Part shown: piece after piece, positions 43,781-56,072 of the stretch
Numbering within the stretch: the first letter of the stretch is position 1
How the letters are laid out: every line of letters begins with the position of its first letter
Source: Manihot esculenta
Taxonomy: Eukaryota > Streptophyta > Magnoliopsida > Malpighiales > Euphorbiaceae
DNA: 64,000 nucleotides
Assembly (NCBI RefSeq): GCF_001659605.2
Contig: NC_035171.2
Coordinates: forward strand, 29,429,825-29,493,824
Direction of reading: 5' to 3'
Program-made: the position numbers and the translations under genes
The notes under the pieces: model-generated
The model's input: only the letters and a program-made list of their open reading frames with translations
What the model was told of the DNA's origin: nothing
Database searches by the model: none

Positions 43781-44776
43781 GTAAGCAACTCTCTCTCTTT
43801 TCTACTATTGTTCGCATCGAGTCGGACCCTCAAAATACTCCATTTATAAGAATTGAACTCTTGATCTTATTTAAAGAGTCAGTATTCGTCAGTTCTTCCT
43901 TTGTTTTGTTGTTTCTCGTTGGGAGCTAAACTTGCATCGTTACTATATGTGTTGTCTTGAATTTTTTAGAAAATGGTATGTGAAATTGAGCTAAGCTAAG
44001 GTTAGTGCATAAATAAATATATACAGGTTCATATGATTTTATGTAAAAGCCTAAGCCAACAGTGATCATCTCTCTTCATGACAATCTAAGGCCAGCATGC
44101 CTCTTACACAATTGCCAAAAGGTGCTTTTTTTTATTTTTCTATAATTTATTCATCATCTCAAAACTAATTAAATTTCTACAAATAATCTGAATGGAAAAA
44201 TCATCTCATTTTGCACAGTATTTGAAAGAGAATTTTGGTTTTGCTTTTGTTTGTATTTTTCTCATTGGAGCCATAATCATGATGAGAGTGCTTTTTCTAT
44301 AAATTCTTTCTTTCAGAAATTCAAAGTTTGACAATGCTGTAAATTAATTGTTTAATTTTTAATAATTTTTTATTATAATAAACTCTCAACTAGAAAGGAG
44401 ACCTTTTTATTAGAAATTCAAGCATTTAGCTCTTAGGAGTCTTTAAAAAAAAAAAAAAGAATCCAATGGACTTTTAAGCTCTTCTGTGGCAATGAATATT
44501 TGAATATTTGATGGGCCAGAGTGAACTCTTTGTATCAGACCAGGAAAGCCCACTGATATTTTCTGCATTATAATTTGTTTAAAAAAATCACATATATAAA
44601 TTCAATTTATTGCATTCACCCGCTTATTCTGGTTTACAACCGGATAAATTTGAAAAATCTGAATAAATTTGAGAAATTTCGAATTTTTCTGGCCAATGTA
44701 CTATTCCCGACCCCTATTTCAAAAAAAAAATTTCATTGTTGAAATTTAGACATATGATAAGCATCGTATAGAGAAG

Positions 44777-45472
44777 ATGAATAATGCGAATTTCTTGGGC
44801 ACTAGGAAGCCTTGGTATCAAAGAGCAATACAAATGGCTACTCAATGGAAGACAATTTCCAATTCCAAGTCCACAGAAATTTCACACCCAAATCCCACAT
44901 TATGCAAAGCTGTTTCAAACCCTACAGAGATCCCTACAGCACATGCAACTTTGTGGAAGACCATTTCCAAGTCGACAACGACGACGACAGAGTTATCATC
45001 GTCGATAACCATCACTACTACCACCGCCGCAGCCGCAGCGAGAACAAACCCTAATAGAGGGAAGCTGCGAAAATGCACTTCTCTTAGAGTTGCTTCATCT
45101 TTTACTAGAGTATGTCTTTGTGCTCCAATATCTTCATACAATGAGGTGTTTAAAGCCGATGTTCCTCCAAGAAGAAGCTATAGTTACCCTAGATCGAAAC
45201 CATTGATGCCTGTTGCTTCACAAGAAAGAATAATAGCTAGCCATGGAAGAATTAGCACAGAAGGAAGAAGAGTTTTTAGAGGGAAGTCATTGACAGATGA
45301 TGTTTTGATGAGGAGATTTGTTGTGGAAGAAGAAGCAATGATGCAAGTTAGGAGAAGAAATCAAATGGAAGTTATTAGAAAAAGAAGTATGATGAGAAGA
45401 AAAAGACTTGGACCAAGCCCTCTTAGTAGAATGGTAATGGCGGAGACTGAGGAGGAAAGACAAGGTTAAATT
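44777..45472 (+). CDS. Basic plant protein of unknown function
   Basis: An uninterrupted frame of 230 residues. The N-terminal half is low-complexity (Thr/Ser and a short poly-Ala run). The C-terminal half looks conserved. It has KLRKCTSLRVASSFTRVCLC, a segment beginning YNEVFKADVPPRRSYSYPRS, EGRRVFRGKSLTDDVLMRRF and an Arg/Lys-rich helix-like end (MMQVRRRNQMEVIRKRSMMRRK). I recall similar uncharacterised proteins in other eudicots but know no function or named domain. No signal peptide or membrane segment is evident, and the basic tail suggests nuclear or nucleic-acid/membrane-surface association (inference). The start at 44777 is the first ATG. It may have a spliced leader exon near 43600-43780. 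Confidence 0.75.
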
Positions 45473-46479
45473 GATTATTAAAGGTTTGGATTTTCATTTC
45501 TTTTTAATTATTTTCTAATATTTTTCTTCATTTATTGAGGTTTGTAATTGTTGCAATTTTCTTCCATTTATATTAGATGGTTTTGGGTGGTGAAATAGCA
45601 TTTAGTTAAGTCCAAAAAAAAATTGATATAATAATAATACTAATATATATAAATATATAAAAAAAATTTTAATTTGATTATTTAATTATATTAATATTAT
45701 ATTTAAATTCAATTTGATTGAAAAAAATCTCTTAACATTTAAATTATAGTTAGATTAAATTTTATTATAAAAAAATTCTCTTAATATTTAAATTATTTGT
45801 ATTAAAGTTTTATTATAAGTTAAACTAACTTTTTTAAAAAATAATTACAATTTGTTATTATTTTTAAAATTTTTTAATTTAATTATATTATTAATCTTTT
45901 TAAATTTAAATTAATTGAAAAAGCTCTTGATTAAATTTTATTTATAGAAAATATTTTTTGAAATTGAAATTCTATTTATTGAAATTTTATTGTAAGTTAA
46001 ATTATATTTTTTAAAAAAATAAATTAAATGACTTTCTGAAAAAAAATAAATTAAATATATATTATATAAAAAATTGGAAAAAAAGGAAAATATTAAGACT
46101 TTTTAATTATCATAGATTGTTTTTACCATTCCCAATAACGTTACAATATCAGGATATTTTATATATTTTTTCAAAGAATGGATATCTTTAAAAAAAAATT
46201 AATTTTTTTTATTTGGACAAATTTTTTAAGAGATAAAACATATAATTAAATTTATATAAATTTATTTATTCACACTTGAGATGATTATCAATTCGATTAT
46301 GACAAGAAATTCGTAGAAGTAAGCTTATTGTACTAAGTTTAATGAGAATAGATATAAAAAAGATTATATTACTCTCTAATTAAAATAGTTATATAAATAA
46401 AATAAACCTAATTAATATTTTTAAATCAGATAAAAATAATTGATATTCTGAAATTTAAAAAATAAGTTTAGTTATAGAA
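45473..46479. other. AT-rich intergenic spacer
   Basis: Beyond the likely 3' UTR (to about 45640) the DNA is extremely AT-rich with A/T homopolymers. No gene or defined element is supported. Confidence 0.6.
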
Positions 46480-46870
46480 GATCACATTCCTTCTTTTTTT
46501 ATTCCTTCTTTTTTTATCCCTTCTCCTTTTGTCAGTTAGTAACGTATAACTGTTTTGTAACCCGTGCTACCTATTTCTATTATTTAGACCGTACATACAA
46601 ACAAGTTAGAACACTCTCCCATATCAGGCGGCTATTTAATTCTTTCGGCATGCATGCTGGTAGAACTGTGAAGTAATTGGGCCGGCTATTCTCTCTCACG
46701 TCATATCACCGAAGTAGACTATTTTCTGTTGGACCTGCATTCATGGCTGATCTGGCCTGCCCCACGTCACATGAGTAGAATTTGCGATATTGGGTCGGTC
46801 TATTTGAAAATGATCTGATGGGTTTTAGACTTGTATTCTTCACAACCCGGCCTCACTCTAAAGGTAAAAA
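46480..46870. other. Island of balanced base composition in the gene desert
   Basis: About 390 bp, clearly richer in G/C than its neighbours, with strings such as gggccggctatt, ccccacgtcacatgag and cacaacccggcctcac. No open frame. It could be part of an LTR or an old promoter. No terminal repeats or target-site duplication were found. Confidence 0.35.
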
Positions 46871-47982
46871 ACTCGATGATCATCAATAATGATATTTTAA
46901 AAATATTTCACTTATTAAAAGGTAAATGTAAAAAAACAAAATTTTAACAAAAACTAACCAACCTTAACTACTCCAATGGCAAATTAGGTTAATCGTTGTA
47001 AACCGTTTACTTGCTTTTTTTTTTTCAGAAGATTTATATAAGTTTTTTGTCCTAAAGAACAAACCGTAAAGGATAAGTTGGTCCTAAAAATGGGAAGACT
47101 AGTTAGCTTATACGCCACTCTAATAGAAATGAGAGGAACTTTAGGAGCAAGTCTTGCTATTTGCTAGTGGTTATTTAATCTAACACATTACTCTTTTACA
47201 AATTAGTTAGCCATATTTTGTTTTTGATTACCTAATCATGGCTTTTCAACTACCATTTCTTCTTATTGATTTTGCATTCCCCCTTTATAAATTAGGGTTA
47301 CCAAAAATGTTTACTTCTCCTCTCACTCATCATTCATGCATGGCTTCTTGCTTAGGTAATTTCATAAGCTTACACTAATTAAATATTGGCCAACAAGTTT
47401 GGGTGCAATAATAAAATTCATTGTATTGCTACTTTAAAAAAAAAAAATTTATATTCAATTTTAGAGAATATATTATCGAAACAAAATTATTAATTTGTAC
47501 AAACGGTAAAATAAATATAGAATAATACTTTTGAAAATAGAAAAGTAAAAAGATTAAATTTGCATTTAAATTATACGAAAAAATGAGAATTAAAAATATT
47601 AATTTCAACGGTTGAATTTAAATTTATTTTTAAATTATTATTAAAATATCAAATAAGACTATTATTTATTAATATTTTAAAACCTTTAATTTCAATCGGT
47701 TGTAATTTCTGGTGGAATTAGCAGCAAATAAAAAAAATTAAAATTGTAATTTTTTATACTAGGCCGGATGGAAATGAAGAGAAATAAATTTAGAGATCGT
47801 AAGAGCTTTTATTTATATCAAGAACCTTTAAAATGTTGAATTAAATTGTAAAATGACAAAAAATTTAAATTTTTTTATTAATAGGCCTATTTTTAAAAAA
47901 AATTATAATATACTCATTGTATTATATAGAATGATTCTATATATTATAGAGATTAATTATCATGTATCTTATAAAATTACCA
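46871..47982. other. Intergenic spacer
   Basis: Moderately to extremely AT-rich. Nothing recognisable apart from AT-rich repeat text towards the right end. Confidence 0.5.
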
Positions 47983-48255
47983 TTAAAAATTTATTATTTA
48001 ATCGCTATATTATAAAAGAATTTTTACTAATTTTAAAAATATTATAAAATATCTGACATTTTAAAAAATTTATTTATAAGACCAAGATATTAACTCATAA
48101 ATCTTTTTTCATATTTTATAAGCTAAATAATAAAATATTTAATAAATAAAAATAATAAAAAAAATTATTAATATATTTTTAATATATTAAAAATATTTTA
48201 ATATATTTTTTAAAACTAAAATACTAACTAATAAATTTCTCACACTTATAATAAA
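47983..48255. repeat. AT-rich foldback/MITE family 2, diverged copy
   Basis: Shares attttaaaaatatta, ttttaaaaaatttatt and taatatattttttaaaact with the better copies at 50074 and 50632. Arms are in opposite orientation around a short core. Boundaries are approximate. Confidence 0.45.
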
Positions 48256-50073
48256 AATATAATAAACCAAATGAAATAGTAAGGAAGTTGTTAGGTTGTC
48301 TTGTTATGATTTCATCAGTGGACCAATATTAGTTAAAATTGTATCCAACTTTGAAAAGGAAACTGATATTTTCCTCTAAGTAATGATTGTTGATGACCTA
48401 AACATTTGAATTAATTAATCCATATTGACCTTAAGCTTATCTTATAGGAATTATATGCTATTCTTAAATAATCTATTCTCTAATATTATTCAATTTATAA
48501 GATTTATTATATTTTTTTTAATTTACTAATTTAAGTGTCGGCAATAACTGATATAAACACCAATGGTTATTTTATATTATACTTTTTAAAAGTTCGAATC
48601 AATCACAGCGTAATTTCATTTCGATCACATATCAATTTAATATTTACAATATCATTTTAAGCTAAATTTTCGGTCTTATAATCCATCAATATGGGATTTT
48701 ATATAGCATATATGGGATCATTACATTTATCTCCCACTTAATTTTGCAATCTCATTGTCCCTATCTTACTATTTTATATAGCATATAAAACTACTAAGCC
48801 AAAACCAAAAGTATTGTAATTTGCTTGTACTTGAGTGGGTTGGATTCTGGTTCTATTTTTTATATTTCAGTTGTATTATTAAAATTATATTTAAATTTTG
48901 TTGATATATATTTAGTTTATTATTAAATAAAATATAAATTTTTCTATTAAAACAATAATACACTCTAAGTCTCTAACGAGTTAATTTTTTTCGAGTAAAT
49001 AAATAAATTTATATTTTATTCAGTAATGAATTGAATATATAAGCAATATATTCAATAAAATTTCAAAATAATCTCAACAATACAACTGAATATGGAAAGT
49101 AAAAATATAAAAAATCAACCAATAAATATAAAAAATAAGGAAAATTAAATAAAAAATAACAAAGTAGTGGATTTCACGAGCATTTCAAGTAGCTTATTAT
49201 TAGGCTGAATTAAATTGCACTACAATGTTAGTGCCGGCAATGTTGTCAAAGTTGACAAAGTTTGTAGTGGAAGCCATTATGAGATTAGAAACTATAGGTA
49301 ATGACCAAAAACAATCAATTCATTAGAGTGTATTATATAAAAAATATTTGATTATGAATACTCAACAAAATTTTTTATATTTTTTAATAATATAATAGAA
49401 ATATAAAAAAGTAATAATAAAAAAATCAATGAATGAAAATAAAAAATAAAAAATAATAAAATAATGAAGCATTTGAACTATTTGAAGCAGTTGGTTATTA
49501 ATATGTAGAGTTTGTTTATTTTAATAAAAAATAAAATAATTAGATTGTAATTGTAATCATAATTACAGAATTAATTTGTATAGCAATTTTGATTTGATGT
49601 AACAGGAATCTACCTGTCACGGACAACTAGATTAGTGGAGATTCCAATTTCACATAATCATGAAACTTGCTTTTAATCTGAAAATGTTCATGCTTAACAA
49701 TTCGCATAATCATAGAGACGACATGATGGAACTCGTATGTACGTTGCGTGAGACACTTGAAATTTCTTTTAAATATTTTAGATATATCAAAATTAATAAA
49801 TATTTTTTATTTTTAAAATTCAATATTTAAATTTGATATTTATCAAACTAGAGTCCCTTCATAAAAAAATAATTTTGATATAATCTAAATTTCAATTGCT
49901 TTTATCAGGGGAAAAAAGAAAAGAAAATAAAAGTTAAGTTGTTGGTTCCTTTAATTAAGGGAAATAGATAAGCTACCATAATGAATATGACTAAACCAAT
50001 TTCATAAATATGAATACTTTATTGATGATACAATTTATTCTCGTTAAAAGACCACATTAAAGTGTTTTTATTT
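48256..50073. other. Intergenic spacer
   Basis: No gene supported. AT-rich throughout. A duplicated motif, attaggctgaatt...agtatt-type text, near 49186 and 49495 suggests further decayed repeats. Confidence 0.5.
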
Positions 50074-50430
50074 TAAAAAAATTATTATTTAATTTATATT
50101 ATATGAAAAAATTTATTAATTAATTTTTCAATTTTAAAAAATATATTAAAACGTCACTGATATTTTAAAAAGCTAATTAATTAGTTTTTTCATTAATTTT
50201 AACTGTTAAATATTATAAAAAATATAAAATGTTATTGATACAGAGTGACTAATTAGTAAATCTTTTAAAAATTTAAAAAATTAATTAATAAATTTTTTAA
50301 AATTATAAAAATTAAATAATAAAATATCTAATAGCAAAATTAGTGAAGATATTAAATAATAGACTTTTTAAAACATAATAAATATTTTAATATATTTTTT
50401 AAAATTAAAAAAGTGAATTTTTAATCCTTT
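50074..50430. repeat. AT-rich foldback/MITE family 2, copy A
   Basis: Begins aaattattatttaattta and contains ttttaaaaaatatattaaaa near the left, with its inverse ttttaatatattttttaaaa near the right. The centre carries tacagagtgactaattagta. It aligns along its length with 50632-51050 and 55718-56072. Confidence 0.65.
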
Positions 50431-50631
50431 ATTTTATCTTATTTGTTTTATATAAAATTTATTTTATAACTCATAACAACAAACAAATTGATTTTTTTTC
50501 CCACCTGTTTTAAATGAAAATCTACCTGAGAAAAGGACCGTTAGTTGAATACATTTTCTTGAGTTCAAACTAACATAAATATAATAAAATTTTTTTAAAA
50601 AAATCATGGGTTGATTTGAAAATATTTAAAG

Positions 50632-51050
50632 AAAATTACTATTTAGTTCATAGTATGTAAAAATTTATTAGTTGATAATTCAATTTTAAAAAATATATTA
50701 AAATATTTATGACATTTGAAAAAGTCTACTAGTCAGTCATTCCGTTAGTTTTAGTCGTTAAATATTATAAAAAAGTCTAAAATTCCGTTAGTTTTAGTCG
50801 TTAAATATTATAAAAAAGTATAAAATACCTCTAATATAAAGAGAATAATTAATAAACTTTTTAAAATTTAAGAGATCAATTAATAAGTTTTTTAAAACTA
50901 TAAAGACTAAATAGTAAAATATTTTATAAAATTAATAGAAATTAATTTATAAATTTTTTAAAATATCAGAAATATTTTAGTATATTTTTTAAAATTAATA
51001 AATAAATTAGTGAATTTTTTTATATCATAGAAATTAAATAATAATTTTTT
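50632..51050. repeat. AT-rich foldback/MITE family 2, copy B (best preserved ends)
   Basis: Left end aaaattactatttag...ttttaaaaaatatattaaaa. Right end ...agtatattttttaaaat...aaattaaataataatttt. These form long imperfect terminal inverted repeats of roughly 75 bp. Inside it, a 43-bp unit starting tccgttagttttagtcgtta is tandemly duplicated (50741-50826). No coding capacity. Confidence 0.7.
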
Positions 51051-51545
51051 TTAATATTTAAAGAGTTTACCACTTTTTGCATTCCTTGTTGCATTTTAAA
51101 ATTTAAACAGTAATGTATTAGCAGAGTATGTAAAACTATTATCTTAGTACTATTGAAATAGTAACAGATTCATGATAGTTTAAAATTATTATAAAAAATT
51201 TATTAATTTTTTTAGTGTATATATAATAACATAATTTAATAAATAATTTGTTATATATAATAAAATGAATATTATTTAAATTTTTATTTATTGTGAAAAA
51301 AATAAATAAATTATTAATATATATTATAATAGAAAATATACATAGTATATTATTAAAATTCATGTATCTATAATTTTTTATTTAAAATTAAAAATTTCAT
51401 AAATATTTAATTTAATTGATTTTGTAAATTTTTTATTATATGAAATTGAATTTATACATAATTTTATAAAAATTTATTTATTTTTTTTTTAAAAAAATCA
51501 TTCAAATTACATGAGACTATAAATTTATATAAATTCAGTTTTAGA
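51051..51545. other. AT-rich spacer
   Basis: Almost entirely A and T. A minus-strand frame at 51139-51363 reads mostly I/N/F/K codons and is composition noise. Confidence 0.6.
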
Positions 51546-51955
51546 TAAAAAAATTTTTAAGCGGTGTGTCTGATATGATATCTAAGGAGTCTCACGTGCG
51601 AGACAGAGTGTGGTAATGGAATGGCCATAAGTAGGCTTCAATCCCAACTCCCCCCAAAGTTTGCAGATTCATGCCTACAATAATCAATCACCCGCTGCTA
51701 CTTTTCAGACCCATATCATAAATGATCCAAATCCAATGGCTGATATCACATAGAATCCTGCTTGAGTGTGATTGGTCCCACTGTCATCATCATGTACTCT
51801 ACCGTTCCCTTTCTATAACTGTAGTGTTAGGCAACAGCATCATCCATGAGTAAATGACAGCACCACCACCACTTTATGTATAAGGTGTTATCAAATGCAG
51901 ACAGGTCTAGCCATACGAAATCACAATATCCAAAGAGAGAAAATAAATTATTCAT
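51546..51955. other. Balanced-composition island with promoter-like motifs
   Basis: About 400 bp with a G-box core (cacgtg in tctcacgtgcgag, near 51590), a CCAAT box on the minus strand (attggtccc, near 51772) and unique-looking text, bounded sharply by AT-rich DNA. No open frame or transposon termini. It may be a conserved regulatory block or the remnant of a promoter, as inferred from motifs only. Confidence 0.35.
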
Positions 51956-53743
51956 AGAATTTTACATAAATTATTCCAATGGCTTTTGCTACTGTAACTT
52001 TTCCGACCAAGAATTTTTTTCATTTGAGACATCTCACTTCAAATTATATTGATATTAAATTTTGAATTATATTAATATTGGTATCGAATTAAAATATTAT
52101 AAAAGATTAAATAGTAATAAAACACTTTACTTTTAAAATTAATATGAAAAATTAATTAATATATTTTTTAAAATTTTAAAAATATTTTAATGTATTTTTT
52201 AAAATTAAGTCACAATCCAAACACGCGAAAACTGTATTTAAATTTAAGACCCACAAAACATAAGGTTTCATAGAAAGAATACCAAGAAATGATGGTGTCG
52301 TGAAATGGTCCCATTTGCAATTTTGGATTTGCATTTCCTTTGTATTCTCATCTCCTTGGCTTTTCTCATCCATTATGAGAATATTTTTCACCGTCTAGTT
52401 TGAGGATTTTAACCTTTTTAAGTTCTGTTTGATTGTGAAAAATAATTTATATTTAAAAATATTTTTTATAAAAAAATATTTTATATGAAAATATTTTTTA
52501 ATAAAGCAGTTTATTTTTTATTGTTTAATTTTAATTTAAAAAATAAAATATATTAACAAATCTATATACAAAAATCTTAATAAAAATTTCAAAATGTAGA
52601 GCACGATTTTCCCTCAATAAAAGAAAAAGTTATTTTTCTTAAACTTTTTCAATCAGAAAAATATTTTTTGTTAATTACAATTTTTAAATGTTTTAAATAT
52701 TAAAAAATATAAAAAATATTTTTTATGAAATAAATAGAGTATTAATATTTTAAAAAGGGATCATAAATGATATATTAAATTTAAATCAGATTTAATTTAT
52801 TCAAAAAATAATTAAAAAGGATGCGTATTTAAATATCTTATAATGGTACATTATTTATATTTTAAATCAAGTAAGATTCAATCTACCTCTCATGTCTCAT
52901 GTCAAATATTTATAGAATATTTAACATTAATATGAATTAAATTAATTTACATGTTTTTTATTTAATTAGATAATTTTTTGAAATATTAAAATAATAAAAA
53001 GAAAATTACCACTCTCTTTTATCAATTCACCTACAAAGACGTGGACGGCGATGAGTGTAAAGAGAGGAAAATAATCGCATAATAATTATTGTATTTAAAT
53101 TTAAAACAAAATATTTAGCATATAATAATTCTTATATTCCACATTTTATTATTTTATAATTCCAGTAATGCGGCAATGTTTTAGCCGAAGTGTGATTTTT
53201 CTTTCAAAGACAATTTATCAAGTTATTTTGAATTTAGAACTTCATAATCTTAAATTTGACTTTAATATTATTAAGTTAAATTTAATCAGTTTCTTATTTT
53301 TTGTATTTAAATTTTATTATGTAATATTTATTAACTAAAAATTAAAAGAAGTAATTTTCAATAAACCAAATTTTAATATAATTTTTTTATTAGAAGTTTA
53401 AAATACTAAATACTCTGTTAAAAGTTGTTTTTGAGTGTAGTCTCAATGTATTTTTTTTCTTATTATTTCTCCATTTAAATTTATAATAATATTCTCATTA
53501 TTCAAAAATATTACATTGATTATTTTCTTTATTAATTATCATGTCCAAAGTAAAAGAATAAAATTCTGAACTTAAAAAAATATTTAAAAACAATAAAAAT
53601 ATGACATATAATTGTATAAAAATTCAATTAAATTTTTTTCAACTAATTGAACTTAATTTGATATGGATATTATAAAAATTTGAAATTAAAAGAAATTATA
53701 TAATTTTAGTAACTTGTGAAATGGAGGACGCAAAGACTTACGG
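51956..53743. other. AT-rich intergenic spacer
   Basis: Contains a partial copy of AT-rich family 2 (about 52090-52210). The remainder is decayed AT-rich DNA with no supported gene. Confidence 0.5.
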
Positions 53744-53778
53744 GTGGCAAGTGGCAAGTGGCAAGTGGCAAGTGGCAA
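53744..53778. repeat. 7-bp tandem repeat (GTGGCAA)5
   Basis: Five perfect copies of GTGGCAA in a row, in a small less-AT-rich patch. The perfection suggests a recent origin or an unstable length. Confidence 0.95.
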
Positions 53779-54062
53779 GAAATTTTATCACTTGAGAACA
53801 AAGGACAAATTGACTTAGACTAAACCCTAAACCATTATCAAGATTTTGATCCTTCTATTGGACCCAAACTTGAAACTTGGGGGAAAGATTTTTGGATTTT
53901 TTTTTTTTTTTATGTTTAAATTTTTTTACTTAGTTTATTGTTATACTGTATTACTGGGTCAAATATGCAATTAAGAGAATCAAACGAAACACTTACGTGG
54001 GATTTAAGTATTTGAGAGATTTACTCATTCGTCACATATACCGTTAATATTATATTATCGTT

Positions 54063-54505
54063 CGGGGTGATCATTCGGTTAATTCGATTTAAAATGGAAT
54101 CAAATCGAATAAATTAAAAATTAAAATTTAAGTATTTTTAAAAATTAAATCAAATCGATTTTGATCAGAAATTGAATCGAATTGAATCGGTCTGATTCAG
54201 TTTAATTTGATTTTCAATTTTAATGAATTTATTATTTTTTATATTTTATTTTTAATATTTTAAAATTTAATTAAAATATTTTAATTTTAGTATGATCTAA
54301 TTTTTTTATATTATTTAAAATAATATATTATTATCGCTAATCGATTCGATTTTTAAATTTTTTTTATCAAAATCAAATGAATTAAAATAATTGAAATTTT
54401 TAAAATTAAAAATCAAATCAAAATAAATAAAAAATTAATATAAATTTTTAAATTAATTTAATTTTATCGATCTTTTCAATTTGACTGAATACTGTTCAAC
54501 TCATG
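54063..54505. repeat. hAT-like MITE family 1, copy 2
   Basis: Aligns end to end with 39027-39498: start cggggtgatcattcggtt, internal aatcaaatcgattttgatca and tctgattcagttt strings, and the same AT-rich core. The right end is more decayed (ttgactgaatactgttcaac). Confidence 0.65.
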
Positions 54506-55717
54506 TTGAGCTCAAACATATCATTATCAAACTATTATATGATTTTCATAAAAATTAAATTACTCATAGTCTAATAGAAAATTAGAAAATTACTTTTATA
54601 TTTTTTAATTCTAAATTAAAAATTTTGAGTTAATTAAAATAAGCTCGCCAACTATATGATTTATTTTTATAAATTAAATTAATGGGTGACCCGTTAATAA
54701 AATACATGAAGATAAAGCAAGTGCCAAACGCGTGGATGTAGCAGAATGTACTTCCCCGAACTCCTTATGATGGAGCGTGCGTTACACGCATGGAATCTAA
54801 TTGCTTGGTAAACTAAATTTTTTTATACAATTTATTTTATCTTTTTAAATAAAATTATTATAATATTAAATTTATACTACTTTATTATATTAATTATTAT
54901 AAAATTATTTTAAGTTGAGTCAAGGTATGAGTTGTACCTCGTGTCATGCAACAGCAGAGAGCTCTTTGTGTGTTCTTATATGTAGATATGATTATTTGGA
55001 TTTTTTCGGATGCAGAATTTTAAATATGTATTATATTTTGATTTATTTTTTATCATATTTAAGCCAAGCTGCCATTAATATATAATTTTTAAGTTTGGTG
55101 TTTATAGAGTAATAGAATTTCATACTGTATCTAAATATTAATAAATATTATTTAATAATTTTTTTTATCTTATAAAATCAAAAAAAAGAAGTGTAGGAGT
55201 TCTGCCTAGTTGGTATGGAATATAATTAAAGGTTATTATGTTGGTCTGAGTATTTATTCTTAATGGATGTTGAGTTACGTGTTCTATTATTTGATTTTCT
55301 GATAATATGAAATATAAAAATTAAACGGTTAATGATTGAAATGGACAATAAAATAGGTTTTGTTCTAATAAAAAAATACGAAATTAAAAATTTGTGCTAT
55401 GCTAATATTGATAAGTAAGTTTTAAATATGTATATAAATAAATAAATTGTGTCGCGAATGGAATAATAATCTATTGACATAGCCGGTGGTTTAAGATAAA
55501 CTATTGCAAAATTAATAGAGGTTAATTTACAAGATATTTTTTATCATCATTGAATTATTACTGTACAGAGAGTCACTAATTCAATATATTAAAAAATATA
55601 TATATATATATACTTTTAATTTTTTGAATAATACTTTTTATCATAAAAATATTAATAATTCAAGAATTAAAATAATTTTTAATATTTATACATTACAAAA
55701 ATTTTAAACAGTTAAAC
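54506..55717. other. AT-rich intergenic spacer
   Basis: No gene supported. A short balanced patch at about 54715-54810 (acgcgtggatgtagc, acacgcatgg) and a (TA)n run near 55592-55610 are the only landmarks. Confidence 0.55.
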
Positions 55718-56072
55718 AAAAATTCTTTCTAAGTGATTTAATATATTTTAAAAAATATATTAAAATATTTTATATATTTTAAAAAATCTATTAATTAATC
55801 TATTTATTAGTTTTAATTGTTAAATATTATAAAAAAAATTTAAAATACATCTAATACAGAATGATAATTAATAAATTTTTAAAAAAATTAAAAGAATAAC
55901 TAATAAATTTTTAAAAATTATAAAAATTAAATAAAAAAAATATTTAACTGTAAAATTAATAGAAAAATTAAGTAATAATTTTTTTAAAATATTAGAAATA
56001 TTTTAATATATTTTTTAAAATTACATGACTAATTAAATTTTTCTATAGATAAAAATTGAGTAGTAATTTTTT
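55718..56072. repeat. AT-rich foldback/MITE family 2, copy C
   Basis: Shares with copies A and B the left ttttaaaaaatatattaaaa, the central tctaatacagaatgat and the right ttttaatatattttttaaaa blocks in the same order and spacing. Confidence 0.65.

Noticed and set aside
43546..43929. 127-codon plus-strand ORF
   Set aside because: It is built from a CT microsatellite and crosses a strong splice donor at 43780. A spliced leader explains it better.
47853..48047. 64-codon ORF in AT-rich DNA
   Set aside because: Only I/N/L/Y/K-type codons, as expected by chance at this composition. It also overlaps a repeat copy.
51139..51363. 74-codon minus-strand ORF
   Set aside because: Composition noise of the same kind. 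An organellar insert was considered because of the AT-rich codons, but no mitochondrial or plastid protein is recognisable.
51620..51670. Possible miR166-like segment (aggcttcaatccc)
   Set aside because: It matches only part of the mature sequence remembered for miR166, and no complementary arm forming a precursor hairpin was found nearby.
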